The position numbers and the translations under genes were made by a program. A stretch of DNA of 64,000 bases. Source: Kappaphycus alvarezii (Eukaryota; Rhodophyta; Florideophyceae; Gigartinales; Solieriaceae). The DNA is taken from contig NADL03000523.1 of NCBI GenBank assembly GCA_002205965.3, positions 310,001 through 374,000 of the forward strand, written 5' to 3'. Of this stretch, positions 43,571 through 55,639 are shown piece by piece. A model generated the notes under the pieces. That model saw only the letters and a program-made list of their open reading frames with translations. It did not search any database and had not been told where the DNA came from. Position 1 is the first letter of the stretch; every line of letters begins with the position of its first letter.

Positions 43571-44990
43571 AGCAATAGTTTGCTAGAAACAACAAGAAAA
43601 TAAGTAGTACCATACACTGTGCTTGTAGTGGGTAAGCCGTATTTATCCGCCAATGCGCGCAATTCAATTCATTTTTCTCACATCATGCTCGTTACAAGCC
43701 CTGGCCGTCGCGTACTGTTTGAAAAACGTATGTAGAGAGAGAAAGGGGATATAGGGTATAAAATTCAAAGTACAGAACAATTTTTTCATCTAAGATGCCA
43801 TGAGGATTGAAGACGGCATGTTTTCTTGGTCCTGGTTGCCTGTTGACAAATTTAGAACGCCGCACTCTCACGTCTCGCGAACATAAATTCGTTGCAAAGA
43901 GTATTTGTAAGGACGATACAGTGGGTGCCAAAGGTACCATTTTGTGTTTTGTAACATTCAATGATGGGGTTGGAGGAGTATAGTTTTATGGGCGTTGGGG
44001 CTGTAGTGACGAAATTCGTACCGTGCATGCGTTGATGTATTGTCATCCCACGACTCCAGGTTGGGTCTCGACCTGTGCATTGGTACGAGGCTTAGACAGC
44101 TATCATTGGTGCCAATCCTTCCAAACCCACCCACTAGAGTCTCGGTTCACGTACCCGATCGCTCCCCTCCAACGTCTGTATTCCCACTTACTCATTGCCC
44201 ATTATTTCTGTGTGGTAAATTGTTAGGTTCAGCGATATGTACTCGCCCCGCATTTGGAACTACTGGGCGCCGCTATCAGGGAGCCCTTGAAGAATGAATG
44301 TGGGGGATTTAAACACATTCAAAAGGACGCCATGACTTGGGCATGTGATTGGCATATCGCTTGAGTTTTGCGGTGTGCGCGGTGGGACCTGTAGTATGGG
44401 AGGAAACGGATGGCGAAATCGGAGCCATCAATTTCAGTGTGAATGAATTCATCATTTTGATACAATTCACTGCGTTGTCAGGCTATAATAGATCACTGAA
44501 ATAGAAGTCTAACGAAACACTAAAGTTGTCATTAATTCATTACATTTCATTACAGCTACCAATAATTAGAGCCCATTGCCGGCTCTTTGCTAGGTGTATC
44601 AAATAATTGTTCGAATCAACCTGTGACAGAAGTGACCGAGGATCTGAATAGATTGCTGTAACGCGATAATATTTTTTTGGTGCGGGAACCCCCCCTCAGC
44701 TAATTAAGTTTTAATGATCCATATGAACTGGCCTGAGTTGGATATTCAGTTATTTTTGCACCGCCAGCCATTTTCATTTCACATGGGGTGTTAGTACTTT
44801 CCCGATCGGGGGACTGTGCTGATCTGAGCAGATCATCTATAACAATGCATGCCTCCCCTCGCATTTATCTGTAGCATTCAAGCTTGAGTTCAACCCTTTC
44901 AAAGGTATCTTTTAAATTGCATTCAATTGTCACAAATTTCCTATTCGAACTGAATCAGTCACCCTCCAGGATTTTACGTACTGATACATT
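43570..44990. other. No recognisable gene
   Basis: Short frames only (89 codons at 43692-43961 minus; 85 codons at 44040-44297 plus). No domain or repeat partner noticed. Confidence 0.4.
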
Positions 44991-45007
44991 CCATTCTGCG
45001 TTTAATT

Positions 45008-45517
45008 TTGACCATGCCAAAACGAAGACGAAGGGCTGCTGGTGTGACATGGATGGATACTACGGATCAAGTGCAAGACTTGCAAACATTGTTTGAGCCT
45101 CAGTTTGCGGTGAGCGCCAACAATTCAACAGTTGACGATGCTAAACCACAATCAGAGCGATTATTATTGGACGAAAATGAACAGAAAATAGAATTGGTGA
45201 AATATTTGGCTCAAGTTAATACCAATGTGAGTGTCGACAATAGAAGTGATAAAAGCAATGATTTGCAGCTGGACATTTCAAACACGATGCACATCCGACC
45301 TACAATTGTTGACATATTGGGCGAACGGTGTCAGGAAGACTTCGAAAACAGAATGATGCATGTTACGCAGGTATATTTAGGAAAAAGTGATGAGTACTTC
45401 GATCAACGTTTGGTACATAACGATGTGGAGGATGAAGACTATGGTCATTTAGAGAAGTTACGTTTGTATTGGCTGATAAAATATTTTGTGATCACCATGA
45501 TGAACGCAAGGTGCTAA
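45008..45517 (+). CDS. Unrecognised 169-codon ORF with basic N-terminus
   Basis: Intact ATG-to-stop frame beginning MPKRRRRAAGVTW, a candidate nuclear localisation signal. An acidic, Asn/Asp-rich middle (residues about 30-100) and a charged helical C-terminal part (about 110-160, with YLGKSDEYFDQRL) follow. The start is preceded by GACC, a favourable context. No catalytic motif or family is recognised. Length and composition would suit the N-terminal region of a transposase or a small nuclear protein. The sequence to its right is AT-rich and non-coding. It could be a host gene, an exon or an element fragment. Confidence 0.4.
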   Translation: MTMPKRRRRAAGVTWMDTTDQVQDLQTLFEPQFAVSANNSTVDDAKPQSERLLLDENEQKIELVKYLAQVNTNVSVDNRSDKSNDLQLDISNTMHIRPTIVDILGERCQEDFENRMMHVTQVYLGKSDEYFDQRLVHNDVEDEDYGHLEKLRLYWLIKYFVITMMNARC

Positions 45518-45611
45518 AGCAACTTTGATGGGTTGGAAAATTGATGTCGTCATTGGAGAACATCCTCTGAAATTCTATTTTCTATGATATTGTGCAGTTA
45601 GATATCTTCTG

Positions 45612-45673
45612 GGTTGCAAAGAATGTCCTCGAAAACTCATAAGGTTGCAAAGAATGTCCTCGAAAACTCATAA
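45612..45673 (+). repeat. Perfect 31-bp tandem duplication
   Basis: Two identical 31-bp units beginning GGTTGCAAAGAATGTCC, at 45612-45642 and 45643-45673. A recent local duplication, since the units have not diverged. Confidence 0.9.
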
Positions 45674-45699
45674 AAAATATTGTAAACTATAAATCGATT

Positions 45700-48600
45700 T
45701 AGGCGAACTACATGTTAAATTTATAGAATTTAGGAATATATCCCCCATTTCGGGAGCAAAATATTTTAGTTCAATTTTTGTCATAACATTTGTCAAAATT
45801 GATTATTTTAGCTGAGTAAGTGTTTTTACATGTCACTTACTTAAAATCTTTACTATTACTGTCCCAAAAAATACTTTTTTACGGTAATCGCTAATTTTCT
45901 ATCGACTATAATACCCTCACAAACAAATTTAAATTTACCTTTCGAAAGCTTGAAAACTTTCTCCAGAAATACAAAAAGAGACTCTAAAAATCAATGATAC
46001 CCATGAATTAAGCTGAAAAAGTCTATAATAATTTGAGTTAATTTACAGAATATGAAAATTTCTATTGAGAAAAATTTTCGCCAACTTTCCCGGAAGAAGA
46101 CTTAATAATTGTAGATATCACCTAAATATCCCCTAACATGCTGAGATTCACAACATAAAATTACTGATGAATTAATATGCGTACTTTAAGGCGATAAATC
46201 ACGATATCTAAAGAGAGAATATTAAAAAATCTTCAATATTATGTGAAATCTATGCATTGAATTTTCATGCCCTCGATTAGAATCTGTCCAGCTTTTTAAG
46301 TTCATTTTGAACATCATTTGCAATAAATTTCTTCCATATAGCTAACTAAAATATTCTGTACTATACCTCAGTTTCGTTTCGATGATCACCATCTTATAAT
46401 CATATTTGAACTTTAATGGGTATTTATCATACAAATGACAGAACTTTTTATTTTGTTACAATGCGGTCATTCAGATTTATTTCTCCCTCTAACGTATTCC
46501 AGGTTTTAAAATTTGTTCCAAACAGCTTTCTATTTTTTGAAAGATATGGAAGACACCAATAGCCACCATGAGCTTCACCGAGTATTGGTAATTGATATTC
46601 CTCCCATAGCGTTCATAATAGGAGTTCAGAAACCTCATTTTTGAAGTATGAACTTAATATTGAAAAATATTTTCCGAGACCGACAGACCAATCGAAACTT
46701 GTTTTGAGCTGTGGAACTCGGGAGATTTGCAAATTCTTCGTTTCAAATATTTGGGCATAATACACGTGCAATTGATGAAGCACTACCATTGCCATAAATA
46801 CTTTTGACTACTCAAGTAGTGCCTGCATCAAAATAATTATGATGCGCTTTTCTACTTATTTAAACAATATGAATGCCTTCTAAATAGAAACCAGCTTATT
46901 TAATTTTACTATTAGAAAAATGAGACCAGTTTTATCTCTTTTATACATTTTGCTCAAAAGCATAAGGATCTGAGAAATCATTCTGAGGACAAAGGCAAAA
47001 CATTCAGGCTTCGGAACTGTAAGAAAATTTATTCATCATAATTTATGCAATGTAAATTATTTCTATCTTCGCGATAGTTGAAATAATCCTACAATGAATT
47101 TGTAAATTATGGTTGTTTGATTTTCGGGATAAAATATCGGAAATCGGAAATTGTATTCAATTGACGTACAATTTTTTAATAATTTTTTAAAAATAATATT
47201 TTTTGCATTCAATAATATTCTTTAGAACTTAATGTTGCTTCATTCTTCCCAGAATAGAGATTAATCAAAACAAAATTTCTAATACATACATCTCCAAAAT
47301 ATTCGTTAAAGTTAAATACGAGCACCGACTCTCATTAACGCTCCAAGCAACAGTTCTCTTTGACTTTTACCTCCATTGGAAGACGAGAAACATTGAAAAT
47401 ACATTAACTGGTGCAAAATATTTAGTACAAATATATATATCTAATTTTAGTTTTGCTCAATTCGTTCATATCTTTCACCACTTTCGCGAAAAAAATATTC
47501 AAGTGCACAAATTACAAGTTTATCCCGAATATTTCTAATTATCTTAACTTATCTGATACTAGGCTCTTTTCCAAAAGATCACCAGAAACAAAAGAGTTGT
47601 TTCACTCTTTAATCCAGCTTATTGGATTAAATATGTTTTAGCTATTTATACCCCTCCTCTGCGATTCTGACTAATAACTTATCTAACTTTACTTAGCTAG
47701 AGTTAGGGGATTTACTAGACTTTAATTTCATAGAAATGTATGAAATGATACATTGTAAGTTACTCAAACTCAAAATTCACTCGAATTACAGAAAACGAGC
47801 CTAAATAACAGAATGGGGGACTTAGTTTTAGAAATAATTTTTTCATAACCCTTTTTACCGTAAATTGAGATTCTTCTCAAGTAAATGTTTTATAAGTGGT
47901 CTTATAACCACTTTGATTTCATCACTAAGAATTACAATCCCTTCAAATAGATACCCTAATCTTAATATTCTCTTAAACTTTTGCTTTGCGACCTTATCGG
48001 ACTATTAAGATTCTTATTTTTTCATCACAAATGATAATAAACACTACCTTTTTTCAATTGAAAGTAATCTGACAATTTTTGAATAATTCGTGCGATACAT
48101 TTCGATAAAAATTTTCTTCTGTTTTCAAAACACAGAAAATTCAACTATTCTTCGAGTCATTTAATCATAATGTAATGGCTTAGCTCTCAAATTGATATAA
48201 AATTGCTTCGAAAACTCCTTAACAGCAAAGAACTAAACTCAGATATAAAAATTGCTATTTAAAAGATCATTTATTTTGAAATTCTAAGAATTATGCACGA
48301 AAAATAACTGCCTCTTACATGCGATTTATATGTTCTAGACAAAGATGAAAAATATTCTCAAATTAGCGATGAAAGGGAATCTAATCACGCAAAGGGCATT
48401 ATACATCATACTTAAGCAGAGAACATTCAATCATTTTCATGTTTTTGAGCATATAGGGGCAGTGAATTCTTCGTGTGAATGATGGTTTTTTAAACTAGGA
48501 ATAAAAAGTTTTTAATAAGTTCCGTTCTCGGTTGCATTGAAATCCAAAACATTTTCATCTGAATATTGAAAGAATGAACAACGGGTGCTTGCTCCGCCCA

Positions 48601-49980
48601 GAAAGAATAAATTTTATAGCGTTTAAAAATGAAAAAAATGGTTTGTTCTGTCCAAGAGAACCTACATCTTAGTGGCCATTAACTTCAGCACAAAGTAAGG
48701 TTCATTCGTGAAGAATAGTAGGTTACGCCGAGGAAACTTGAGACGCTATTTCTAGTATTCAAAACTGAGAAAATATTCTCAAATTTTTGGTAGTAACCTG
48801 ATTTGCTGTTCAGCTTATTTTTGCTAAAAGACTAGGTTTGAATGAGTCATTACATCGACGACGCAGGAGTAGAAATGTGGATTAAGAATTTACTCTGCTT
48901 CCTTCTAAGAGCAATGTAGTGCTGTGGCTTCATAATTGGGATACAATATCGTCCACTACTCATACTTTCCTCACTTTTTCTTTTTCATTCCAGATTTTGC
49001 CAAAATTTGGCGCTCAATCGAAATTTTACGGTGGCTGCATCTACTTTTCAGAGTCTGCAAGGGAACAGGAGCAAGTCTTCAATTTAAACGATTTAAAACA
49101 TTTTGAAGGGATTTCAGAATGATGATGCAGTCTTCATAAAAACTAGCTCCATAATGTATTAGTTCCTGTTCTTCAAACAACCTTTGATTCTTGTTATATT
49201 ATTTATGTAAATTAAAGCGAGTAATAGGGGGATTTTAGTGGGCCTTTGGTAAGGGAGCCAGTAAATCTGCAAGTTTATAGCTTTGAATGGTGAGGCGAGG
49301 AAAGAGCTATAATGTCCGAATAAAAACGTGTCTGTGATTTTCTCCAGTACTTGTTCGAAAAGGAAATTTTGAAGACCTGGCTAATTTGATGGCGGGATAA
49401 TATACGAAACATGTATGAATAAATTTATTACCAAATAGGCTAGAATGATGAAAAATAGCTGAAGTGATCTAACGAAAAAATTGGAGTTAAAAATTTAAAA
49501 AGTAAAATGAAAAGTGGGGATTTGTATTGAAAATGAGGTCTTAAAGTTAAAATAACTACAGTTTTGGTATCGGCGAAACATAGGGAAATTTTACTTGATC
49601 AAGCCTTGATAGGCTGAAATATTAATTCATGAAAAAAAAGTAAGGGACCTATTTCTCAGGAGAATTCAGAACGTGGAGTATTTCGACGGTTTGTGTTACA
49701 AAATTGTGAAAGTTAGTTCTGTTTTGGCACGAAAAAGGCCAGTATTTGCACAATCAAGAATCATTATTTTCCATTACGCAAACAAATCAAAGGCTTAGAT
49801 TTTCTCAGCTCTGTAATTGGCGCAATATAAACGTCTTTCTAAATGGTATTGTTGGTATAGAATCCTTCTGGAAAGACTGGCGTATTCTCAAGACCTATGC
49901 TACCAGTGCTTTTTTCGTTTCATAGTTTCTTGAATAGCTCCAAGTGTTATGGTAACAGATATTCTAACTTGTTATGTAAA
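45700..49980. other. AT-rich gene-free stretch
   Basis: More than 4 kb with clearly higher A+T than its surroundings and no ORF above 67 codons. No transposon domain, LTR or RNA gene was recognised. Many oligo-A and oligo-T runs occur. Confidence 0.6.
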
Positions 49981-49985
49981 TATGT

Positions 49986-50402
49986 TTAGTTCAGAAAGAC
50001 ATATTGCATAGTACAAGGTTGCATAATCAGTAAGAGTTTCACGTTCACTCTTGCTGGTTTTCTTGCATAGTAGCTTACTATTGAAGAAACCTTAAATAGT
50101 AATGTCTTATGCCTCTCCTTTTTTTTAAGCTTACAAGAAGTCTGGGGATGATCCATAGTTTCAGACCGGTGTTCATAATTACTCAATACTTGCTGAGATT
50201 CATGTCTTTCTAGGTGCGTTGGAAGGGAGCTATAAGAGTTATGGTTAAGATTCCAGTGCCATTCTCTGCCGCATAAGTTACAACGTAATCTCATTCCTGG
50301 AGAGGCCTTTGCAGCGAGTATTGTTAACTTTTTGTTATCAAAGGAACAATTAGTTACTATTGGGATAGCCATGAGTTCTGGGTCCATACGGTAGTGTGAC
50401 AT
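49986..50402 (-). CDS. 138-codon ORF with a BED/C2H2-like zinc finger
   Basis: Intact frame from ATG at 50402. Residues about 40-70 read LRCNLCGREWHW, then a spacer, then SLPTHLERHE. This gives C-x2-C followed by S-x-L-x-x-HL-x-x-H, the pattern of BED-type or C2H2 zinc fingers that bind DNA. BED fingers stand at the N-terminus of hAT-type transposases and in host regulators derived from them. The remainder is basic (KLKKKERHK) and then hydrophobic, perhaps read-through of an exon end. No transposase catalytic domain is adjacent. It is either a first exon or fragment of a hAT-like gene, or a small host protein. Confidence 0.45.
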   Translation of the reverse strand: MSHYRMDPELMAIPIVTNCSFDNKKLTILAAKASPGMRLRCNLCGREWHWNLNHNSYSSLPTHLERHESQQVLSNYEHRSETMDHPQTSCKLKKKERHKTLLFKVSSIVSYYARKPARVNVKLLLIMQPCTMQYVFLN

Positions 50403-51480
50403 TTGTCAAACGCTTGATTACTGAAGCTATTTATTAGTATGTTATATTGCAAAACATTTCATCATTCTATAATTGAGAAATTGGACTATCAACTCTTGCG
50501 AATTTTGCTGCCATGAAAGAAACTCTTTGAGTGTAATCAATGCACGAGTTGAACAGAAATATAAGCAAAGGTATACACTCTAGTAGTTGTGTATCTATTG
50601 TGATAGAACTAAAGTTTCTAAATTGATCAGGGAATCTTTAGTAGAAGTTCTCTATGTTCTATGAGTTCTTTCTTCTAGTACTTCATAACTGACTAAAAAC
50701 TATGAACCCTTCCCTGACCACAGAAAGTGCATATGTCTGACATATATTAGCTGAAGTAAGGACCACAGCGCGAGTTACAGTCAGAAAAGTATCAAAGATT
50801 CCTGAAAAAATGTCCTTGGCTAATCCATACAGATTCTAAATAAATCATACTGCCTTTTTTAATGTAGGAAACGTATTAGCAGGAGTTAGCTGTAATAATT
50901 TGGCAGCATTACGAAATTCTTGCTGATCATCTTTCCATAAGTCCACAGAGGAGATTTAGCGTCCCAATAAAACTTTGGTCTTGAAGACAGGCCGGATAGA
51001 AGCGCTGGCTCCATAACTAACAGTGTTCGTTTTGTACCGAGACTCTTGTCAAAGTCTTTACTTGAGTGCGATTGCAAATTGGTAAGTAAATGTGCACAGG
51101 TGAGACAGTAGAAGCGAGATGTCGATGTGTCGGTTACCTTTTATAAAACAAGAAAAAACTGATCACTTTAAGTACAGAAAAAGACAGTAATTCAGCATGT
51201 GGAGTTAACAAATCATGACTTAGTATTCAAGGTTCGTCAAAAAAATTCAATGAAAATACAACGGGAGTTAAGAATTAAATAAAAATTGTATGAAGATTGA
51301 CTGCTGACTGCTCGAAGCTCCAAAGTGGAGCTCCAGGGTATTCTTTACATTTTGAAAAAAGTCCCCGGATTACATTACTGTGGGTAGAGTACTTTACACT
51401 TGATATTACTACTTTGGGTGGTATCCAAGATGAGCATCAGATATAAACAGCAGCAATAAACCATCTACTTCGTGTAGACA
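50403..51480. other. No recognisable gene
   Basis: Upstream side of the zinc-finger ORF. The only frame of note is 63 codons at 50886-51077 (minus), unrecognised. Confidence 0.4.
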
Positions 51481-51489
51481 CGGCGCTCT

Positions 51490-52360
51490 AATTACTATAA
51501 AATGAAAGGATGCTTAAGAGATTGTGTAGATGCTACGTAGATGACCTCTGCCAATACGGCGAGGAAGACTTTCGAGAGATCTCAAAGCTTACTATAAGAG
51601 TGTTAAAGCGAAAGAAGAGTCTTACGCATCTTCCGAGTTCACGGGCTTCATACTTATTGAAAAGGACGGTAACTTATGCATCAATAAAATATCTTTTTTG
51701 CACATGCTATGACTCTCATCGGTAGAAACAATTTCCAAGCCCTTTGGGTCGCTGTGCATGAAAATATCTTGGCTTAAAATATCAAGACCCGAATATCTCT
51801 TTTAAATATCGCAACTGGAGCAGATCGTGGAGAAGTTTTTGGACCATAATCGTCTTCAAGTAGTAAAAAAGATAAATGAAGTGATCCGATGATCTCATTC
51901 GTCTCAAATTCCTCAATCTAGGATTTGAAAAGCTACGTATAGTTTTTTTCTGATTTTTCCTTCGTAAGAAACCAAGTCTTCTCATCAAAACTAGTTCACG
52001 TCGATTTCATCCTTGATTTCGACGAAAACATAACCCCTATATCGTTCAAATCCTATATGTCTCATAGACCTACGGATTCCACAATTTCTGGAAAAGTCGC
52101 CGCCTTCAGCGATATTTTAGAAATATTCTATGCGTTGTCAAAAGAGCAAGAGATGCTGGTCGACAAGCAGATCCACATAATACTGCTTACCGATGGCAAA
52201 CTTATCCCCGATGCGATATACAAGGGCTCTAGAATTTTGGGAAACTCACAATGCTCCACTGTGTCGCTGTCCAGGAATCTCTTGCTAAAATTATCGTCTG
52301 ACATAGGTTTTTTTAAAAGTGCAAATAATATTGCTGGCGGAGTTGCAAAGTAAATTAGCC
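51490..52360 (+). mobile_element. Ty1/copia fossil 3, RT and RNase H segment
   Basis: Plus strand. CYVDDLCQYGEEDF at about 51525-51565 is the catalytic Y-V-D-D box of a copia RT. Downstream, an open stretch at 52057-52353 carries the RNase H end: KEQEMLVDKQIH, LLTDGKLIPDAIYKGSR, and SANNIAGGVAK, which matches the family's ending of the type A-N-N-x-A-D-x-L-T-K. Broken, with several breaks. Gag, protease and integrase are not seen. The 98-codon open end is the best preserved copia stretch here. Confidence 0.65.
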
Positions 52361-53150
52361 AGACACTAGTTCGAAATTTCGTCACGAAAAGCCACATTTA
52401 TGTCCAACCGAACCAATGTATCATCCGATCAGAGGAATTAAGTTACAAGATTTACTAAATAATAAGTTCATATACTTCGGGCCCACATAATTTCTCAGGT
52501 AAAGGACCTTCACAAAACCTCATGTAATATAGCGTAAGTTCTACTGCGGAAGATTCTTCCAAACCCAAGATAATCATGCGATTATAATTGATAGCGAGGC
52601 AGTGATTCAAACGAAAAATCCAAGTACGACTTGGGAACCCTGAAATCAAAATTAAAGTCCTATCTTACCTCAACGCCGACAAAAAATGAGCATAATAGCC
52701 GCTTACGGGGCTCAATCACATACCCAACTTGCGCTCCATCTAGCTACCCTGCTTGGGATTGTATAAATAGGCCAGAGACGTACTGCAACCTTGAAAAGCC
52801 GGCCTCTCTTCACGCTCACCAAGCGACTCAAAAGTTAAAATTGTCACAGATTCTGGAACACAATACAACTGCTTTCTCTACATAAACGGTCAATTAACGC
52901 TGGGAATCCTATATTTGAGCAATTGATGATCAATATGCCGGGCCCCCCTGCCACCGGTCCAGCTACTCCAGAGTATTTAAGACAAAATTACTTAATATTA
53001 GCCAATGTAAAGGTGCCCTAATGTGCTTCATCGCTGTTTCTTAACTTCGAAACAACTTTGAAATACTATATAATATCTCTAAAATGCTCTTTTTTGCCTA
53101 AGATTACCATTCAGAACTCGAATATCTGCCCTGCAAAGCTGAGTATCGTA
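52361..53150. other. Unassigned sequence right of copia fossil 3
   Basis: May include the copia 3' flank or LTR. One frame of 84 codons at 52631-52885 (plus) is unrecognised. Confidence 0.35.
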
Positions 53151-53154
53151 ATAG

Positions 53155-53526
53155 ATGAACCCTTCGATATCCGGAGAGGCCGTTCCATTTCCTCGCACCA
53201 CAATACCTACTACTGGAGGCGGAGCGGAAATTCCGCACCTTAAATCCGTTGCTGAAAATCTCAGGCTCTATGACGAATCGCACAAACCCTCTTTCTTTAT
53301 CTCCCTCCCCATATCTTTCTGCATCTTACTTCTCATCTTTCTCACTTTCACCCTCCTGTTCTACCAAATAGTTAACAGCAAAAACATCTCAATCTCTCAC
53401 CTCTTTCTATTCAACACTTCCCATTCTCAACGGTACATCATCTTCACTACTCTGCTTAGTGCCACTACTCTAACCATCGTCGGGATCACTTCCGCATACC
53501 TCGCACTCTACGTCCGTACGAGTTAA
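53155..53526 (+). CDS. 123-codon ORF, predicted two-span membrane protein
   Basis: Intact frame beginning MNPSISGEAVPFP. A proline- and glycine-containing soluble N-terminus of about 45 residues is followed by two strongly hydrophobic stretches: about residues 47-71 (ISFCILLLIFLTFTLLFY) and about 92-118 (IIFTTLLSATTLTIVG). A short polar loop lies between and a short ARG-containing tail (YVRTS) follows. That is a clear two-transmembrane layout. I recognise no family. No element features adjoin it closely, so a small host membrane protein is possible. A chance frame in pyrimidine-rich DNA is the alternative, because the hydrophobicity follows the CTT/TTC bias. Confidence 0.4.
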   Translation: MNPSISGEAVPFPRTTIPTTGGGAEIPHLKSVAENLRLYDESHKPSFFISLPISFCILLLIFLTFTLLFYQIVNSKNISISHLFLFNTSHSQRYIIFTTLLSATTLTIVGITSAYLALYVRTS

Positions 53527-55635
53527 TCCCGCTTTTAATCCCTTTCAAATATGCGCCTACCCTGCCCAGAAGCACTTTGCGCTTCCTTGGGACCATCTTA
53601 GCAGGCATAGGCATACGTTTGGATAATGCCCACCAGATGCTAAATTTTCTATGATCGATGTCGGTAGGGGTGGAGTCTACTGTCAGTTTTAGTCACTATT
53701 ATGGTTTTGCCGGCAGTTTTTTTGCTCTTTTTGTTAGTCCGTTGGTTTTGATTGAGTAAGGTTGCATGTTCGATAGCGTACATTGCACAATTCTCTGAGT
53801 CATTTGAATTCTGCGTCAGCCCTCATTCATCTTGATTTTCTTTCGCTATTTTGTTACGTGGATTTTGCTTCTCGGGTTTTGCTTTTCTGGGCCTCAAATT
53901 ATGAGCTCTGCATTCACTGTGCTTATTTTAGCTGTGCCGAGAGTGCTCTAATTTATCATTCGATATACGGTGCAAGCATTCTTTATTTGCGTTGGGAGTA
54001 CAGCATGCAGTAGCCACCCCGCACATGCCCACAATGACCACCCGTTAGCTCCTAGCTAGCATTATGATCAGATCCTGCAGTGGAAACCCGGCAAACTAAT
54101 GCAATAAATCTTTCATCATTCGTAAGACGATCTGAAAGCCAGGGGGACTGTCGTTACTTTACAGTATGGAAGCTGGTTTAGGGTCTATTGGCTCGGTGGA
54201 AAATCCGCCCTTTTTTAGTTGTAACATTGGGCGCTCACGAATCTCTGGTATGTATACCGGAAACCCATGGATGGGTGGCCCAGGTCAGCATCCAACAAAT
54301 TAAAAATAACACAAGATAAAAGGGAGGTCGTGATATACGTACAGTGACTAGACGTTAAATAGGTTCAATACTAGAATTACTCATAGATATAGTAAGAAAC
54401 ACTGATTCTAACGAGACTAGCCAACTACATCAGCACATATGACGGCACAAGCTCTCTCTTTTGCTCGCTCCCCCGATAGGATCATCGTGAAGTTTAACAG
54501 CGTTGACTTTGCAGACCATTTTTCCGCCGATGTTTTCAGCCCCTGCACTTCTCAATCAAATAAATTACTTTACTTCACGTTATCATACGTCTCCCACTAC
54601 TCCTATCTCTATGCCGTCGGAACATACCCCTGATTTTACGAGGTTGCAACAGCGCAGGTAGCTCTCCACAAGCTCGGAGCTTGTACGGCGGTTACTGGTA
54701 CTAAGTACCCGATATAACCGCAAGCTCCGCTCTGTTGTGACAGCCCAGCATGTCGCACCGCCTACAGTCATGTCTGGATATTAATAAGATACTTTTTAAA
54801 TGAGTAGGCAAATTGTAGCCATTAGTTAAATTTTTTGGTGTAGTTCTATTGCATGTTAGACTGTACTGTACTGTAGTGGACTATTGTAAACAGCGTGGAT
54901 TTGGTCCGAAAAAGTCTATACAAGGGTTTGCCTACCGAGCAGCGGAGCAATTCCAGGCACAAGAATCATAAACTATCAGACAGTAGAAGTAAACGCTTGT
55001 TCTTGCCGCAATAGTGGGATGCCAACCCGTCGAGCACAACGGTCAGTAGTTTTATCAGAAATTGTAAGCTTGGCTTGTAGAGCTTACAGTAGACTTCTAC
55101 CAGCAACCCTGCTGCGCGGCACACGTGTCATACCTTTTGGGCTAGATTCGCGATTTATCCTCACAGTGTCACCCCCCCTCTATCTCGTTAAAAAAGATCT
55201 CCTGGATATTCCTATCTTCCGAAGTTATTGCGTGGAGCGTTTCCGATTTAAAATAAGCAGTTGTGGCGATCGCTGACTCCTTTGAGCTTACCATTACTGA
55301 ACCACTTTGCCGTAAGTCTACATATAAACCGCCAAAATATGGCCATTTAATTCTGAAAATGTAACCCTCGTGCTCAAAATTGAAATGATTGGGCCTGTGC
55401 CGTCACATGCTCATTTCCTATTGTAGTTGTGCCGAAAAAAATGACAACTTCGTTTTGGCTTTGATTTCTGACAATTAAACCAAAAAAGAAAACCCGACCG
55501 ATTTCTGATTCCAAATATGCAGTGAATCCTCAAAAAATTGAAACGGTAGATATTTAACATCTATTGACCTATACACTGGTAATATAAAGATTCCTTTCAT
55601 AAAAATTTCAAAGAAAAAGAATTGTACCAGCAAAA
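53527..55635. other. Repeat-containing spacer without a recognised gene
   Basis: Holds the dispersed repeat at 54051-54108 and a TACTGTACTGTAG word cluster at about 54862-54880. Short frames (85 codons at 55019-55276 plus at most) show no motif. Confidence 0.4.
54051..54108 (+). repeat. Dispersed repeat, copy 2 (partner at 185-243)
   Basis: CCTAGCTAGCA and GATCCTGCAG are shared with 185-243 in the same order and spacing, and ATAAA follows in both. Confidence 0.55.
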
Positions 55636-55639
55636 CTGC

